From Actinoplanes octamycinicus (GTDB lineage Bacteria; Actinomycetota; Actinomycetes; Mycobacteriales; Micromonosporaceae), in assembly GCF_014205225.1 (NCBI RefSeq), contig NZ_JACHNB010000001.1, forward strand, positions 6,305,501-6,369,500: a stretch of 64,000 bases of DNA. The letters run 5' to 3'. Position 1 is the first letter of the stretch, and the number at the start of each line of letters is the position of its first letter. This document shows positions 62,987 through 64,000 of the stretch, piece after piece. The notes beneath the pieces were generated by a model that had not been told where the DNA came from, did no database searches, and saw only the letters and a list, made by a program, of their open reading frames with translations. The position numbers and the translations under genes were made by a program.

Positions 62987-63215
62987 CGCCCAGGCAGCCG
63001 GGGGATCGCCGGGCGAGCGCGACCGCCGCACGCCCACCAGCGGCCTCCCCAACCACCTCGATGCTCGGCCGCGCGGAAGGACGGCCCGGCGGATCCAGCC
63101 GCGATCCGGAGTCGGCTCGGCGATGAGCGCGGAGTGGCCAGGTGCGCCGACCGGCACGTGGCAGCATCTACAGCTGAGGTCCCCGAGAAGCGCGACATGG
63201 GCGGTGGAACGGTCG

Positions 63216-64000
63216 ATGGGCATACGTGGCCGTGCCTCCAGGCTGCTCAGCGACCGTGTCGACTGGCGGCCGCGGCCGTTGTGGGGCCTGCTCGCGGCGG
63301 TGCTGCTGCTGCTCCTGCTCACGGCGATCGGTCTCGGGCTGCGCGGCGGCGGCCAGGTGGCGCTGTCCAGCGCGGTGCTGGTCTACCTGGTCGCGGTGGT
63401 GATCGTGGCGATCGTCGGCGGCGTCTGGCCGGGGGTGGCCGCGGCGGTGGCCAGCGACGCGTTGCTGAACTGGTTCTTCATCCCGCCCTATCGCACCCTC
63501 GCGGTGGATGATCCGGACAATCTGACCACGCTGGTGGTGTACGTGCTGGTCGCCGTGACGGTCAGTGTGCTGGTCAACGTCGCTGCCGGGCAGCGGGCCG
63601 CCGCCGAGCGCAGCGGTTCGCGGGCGCAGCAGCTGGCCGAGGTGGACCGGCTGCGCACCACGATCCTGCGGGCGGTCGGCCATGATCTGCGGACGCCGTT
63701 GACCGCGATCAAGACCGCGGCGTCCGGGCTGTCCAGCCGTGATGTGCGATTCAGCGACGAGGACCGGGCCGAACTGGTCGACACCGTCGTGGAGTCCGCC
63801 GACCGGCTCGGTGACCTGATCGAGAACCTGCTGGCGCTGAGCCGGCTGCAGGCGGGCGTGCTGTCGGTCGAGCTGCAGCCGATCGGCGTCGACGAGGTGG
63901 TGGCCCAGGCCGCGCTCGGGTTCGACCCGGCCCGCCTGCACGCGCAGGTGCCCGACGACCTGCCGCTGGTGTACGCCGACCCGGGCCTGCTGGAACGGGT
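63216..64000 (+). CDS. KdpD-like sensor histidine kinase (partial, cut by window end)
   Basis: N-terminal 261 residues of a sensor kinase that continues past the window. A DUF4118 transmembrane module (about 25-120) has four helices and ALLNWFFIPPYRTLAVDDP. The phosphoacceptor region is ILRAVGHDLRTPLTAIKTAASGL, followed by the linker to the ATPase domain. It lacks the N-terminal KdpD cytoplasmic sensor/USP domains of full-length KdpD, so it is the short, KdpD-C-type class. ATG 63216 has no strong ribosome site. Confidence 0.85.
   Translation, partial: MGIRGRASRLLSDRVDWRPRPLWGLLAAVLLLLLLTAIGLGLRGGGQVALSSAVLVYLVAVVIVAIVGGVWPGVAAAVASDALLNWFFIPPYRTLAVDDPDNLTTLVVYVLVAVTVSVLVNVAAGQRAAAERSGSRAQQLAEVDRLRTTILRAVGHDLRTPLTAIKTAASGLSSRDVRFSDEDRAELVDTVVESADRLGDLIENLLALSRLQAGVLSVELQPIGVDEVVAQAALGFDPARLHAQVPDDLPLVYADPGLLER

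Overview
The window is one stretch of a high-GC actinobacterial chromosome. GC is mostly around 70%, with strong GC third-position bias and dense genes on both strands. Several promoters put a TANNNT hexamer 6-7 nt before the start codon, as in leaderless transcripts. The gene families (DUF6578, DUF6232, XRE regulators with a DUF5753-type ligand domain, ECF41 sigma factor, very large PAS/GAF phosphatases, many GGDEF/EAL proteins) point to a filamentous soil actinomycete, most likely of the Micromonosporaceae (Actinoplanes-like). That placement is inference; no rRNA or tRNA gene is present to confirm it.

Layout. 0-4.4 kb: a secreted NucA/NucB-type nuclease with PKD domains, a small hypothetical protein, then two neighbouring broken genes (an ABC-F ATPase remnant and a lipoprotein with a one-base frameshift). 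4.5-8.4 kb: two membrane c-di-GMP proteins (GGDEF-EAL and GGDEF). 8.6-19.5 kb: a complete sialic acid acquisition and catabolism locus. It holds a secreted sialidase, a GntR/FCD repressor, a SatABCD-type ABC importer with a permease-ATPase fusion, an N-acetylneuraminate lyase, a ROK kinase and the ManNAc-6-P epimerase. The sialidase and transporter promoters share a near-identical operator. 19.6-28 kb: an HSL-type esterase, a polyprenyl synthase with an MFS exporter under a divergent MarR regulator, a zinc-finger-like protein, a flavin oxidoreductase with an ECF41 sigma factor, and a five-bladed tachylectin-2-like lectin with nearly identical blades. 28-36.7 kb: small membrane proteins, a YdcF-like protein, a HEAT-repeat protein, a Fic protein in operon with DUF6578, a GT87 glycosyltransferase and a soluble PQQ glucose-dehydrogenase-like enzyme. 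36.9-41.2 kb: two histidine kinases. 41.4-48 kb: a type I sulfatase, a RibD-like reductase, an SDR/NTF2/tautomerase operon under a LysR regulator, a deoxyribosyltransferase-like protein and a VOC protein. 48.1-59.9 kb: a signalling block with a 1218-aa hybrid kinase (degenerate PP2C), a three-gene membrane operon, an EAL protein with a dead GGDEF site and a 1408-aa PAS/GAF/PP2C phosphatase. 60-64 kb: a lower-GC patch with two small membrane proteins, a Cys-containing small protein and an XRE regulator, then a GyrI-like protein, an HTH remnant and the start of a KdpD-like sensor kinase cut by the window edge.

How the genes work together. The clearest functional unit is the sialic acid locus: sialidase releases sialic acid outside, the importer brings it in, and NanA, NanK and NanE convert it to GlcNAc-6-phosphate, with NanR probably repressing both transcription units. 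The remaining genes are mostly regulatory (c-di-GMP turnover, partner-switching phosphatases, histidine kinases) or secreted/extracytoplasmic functions. No mobile element, CRISPR array, rRNA or tRNA gene was found.
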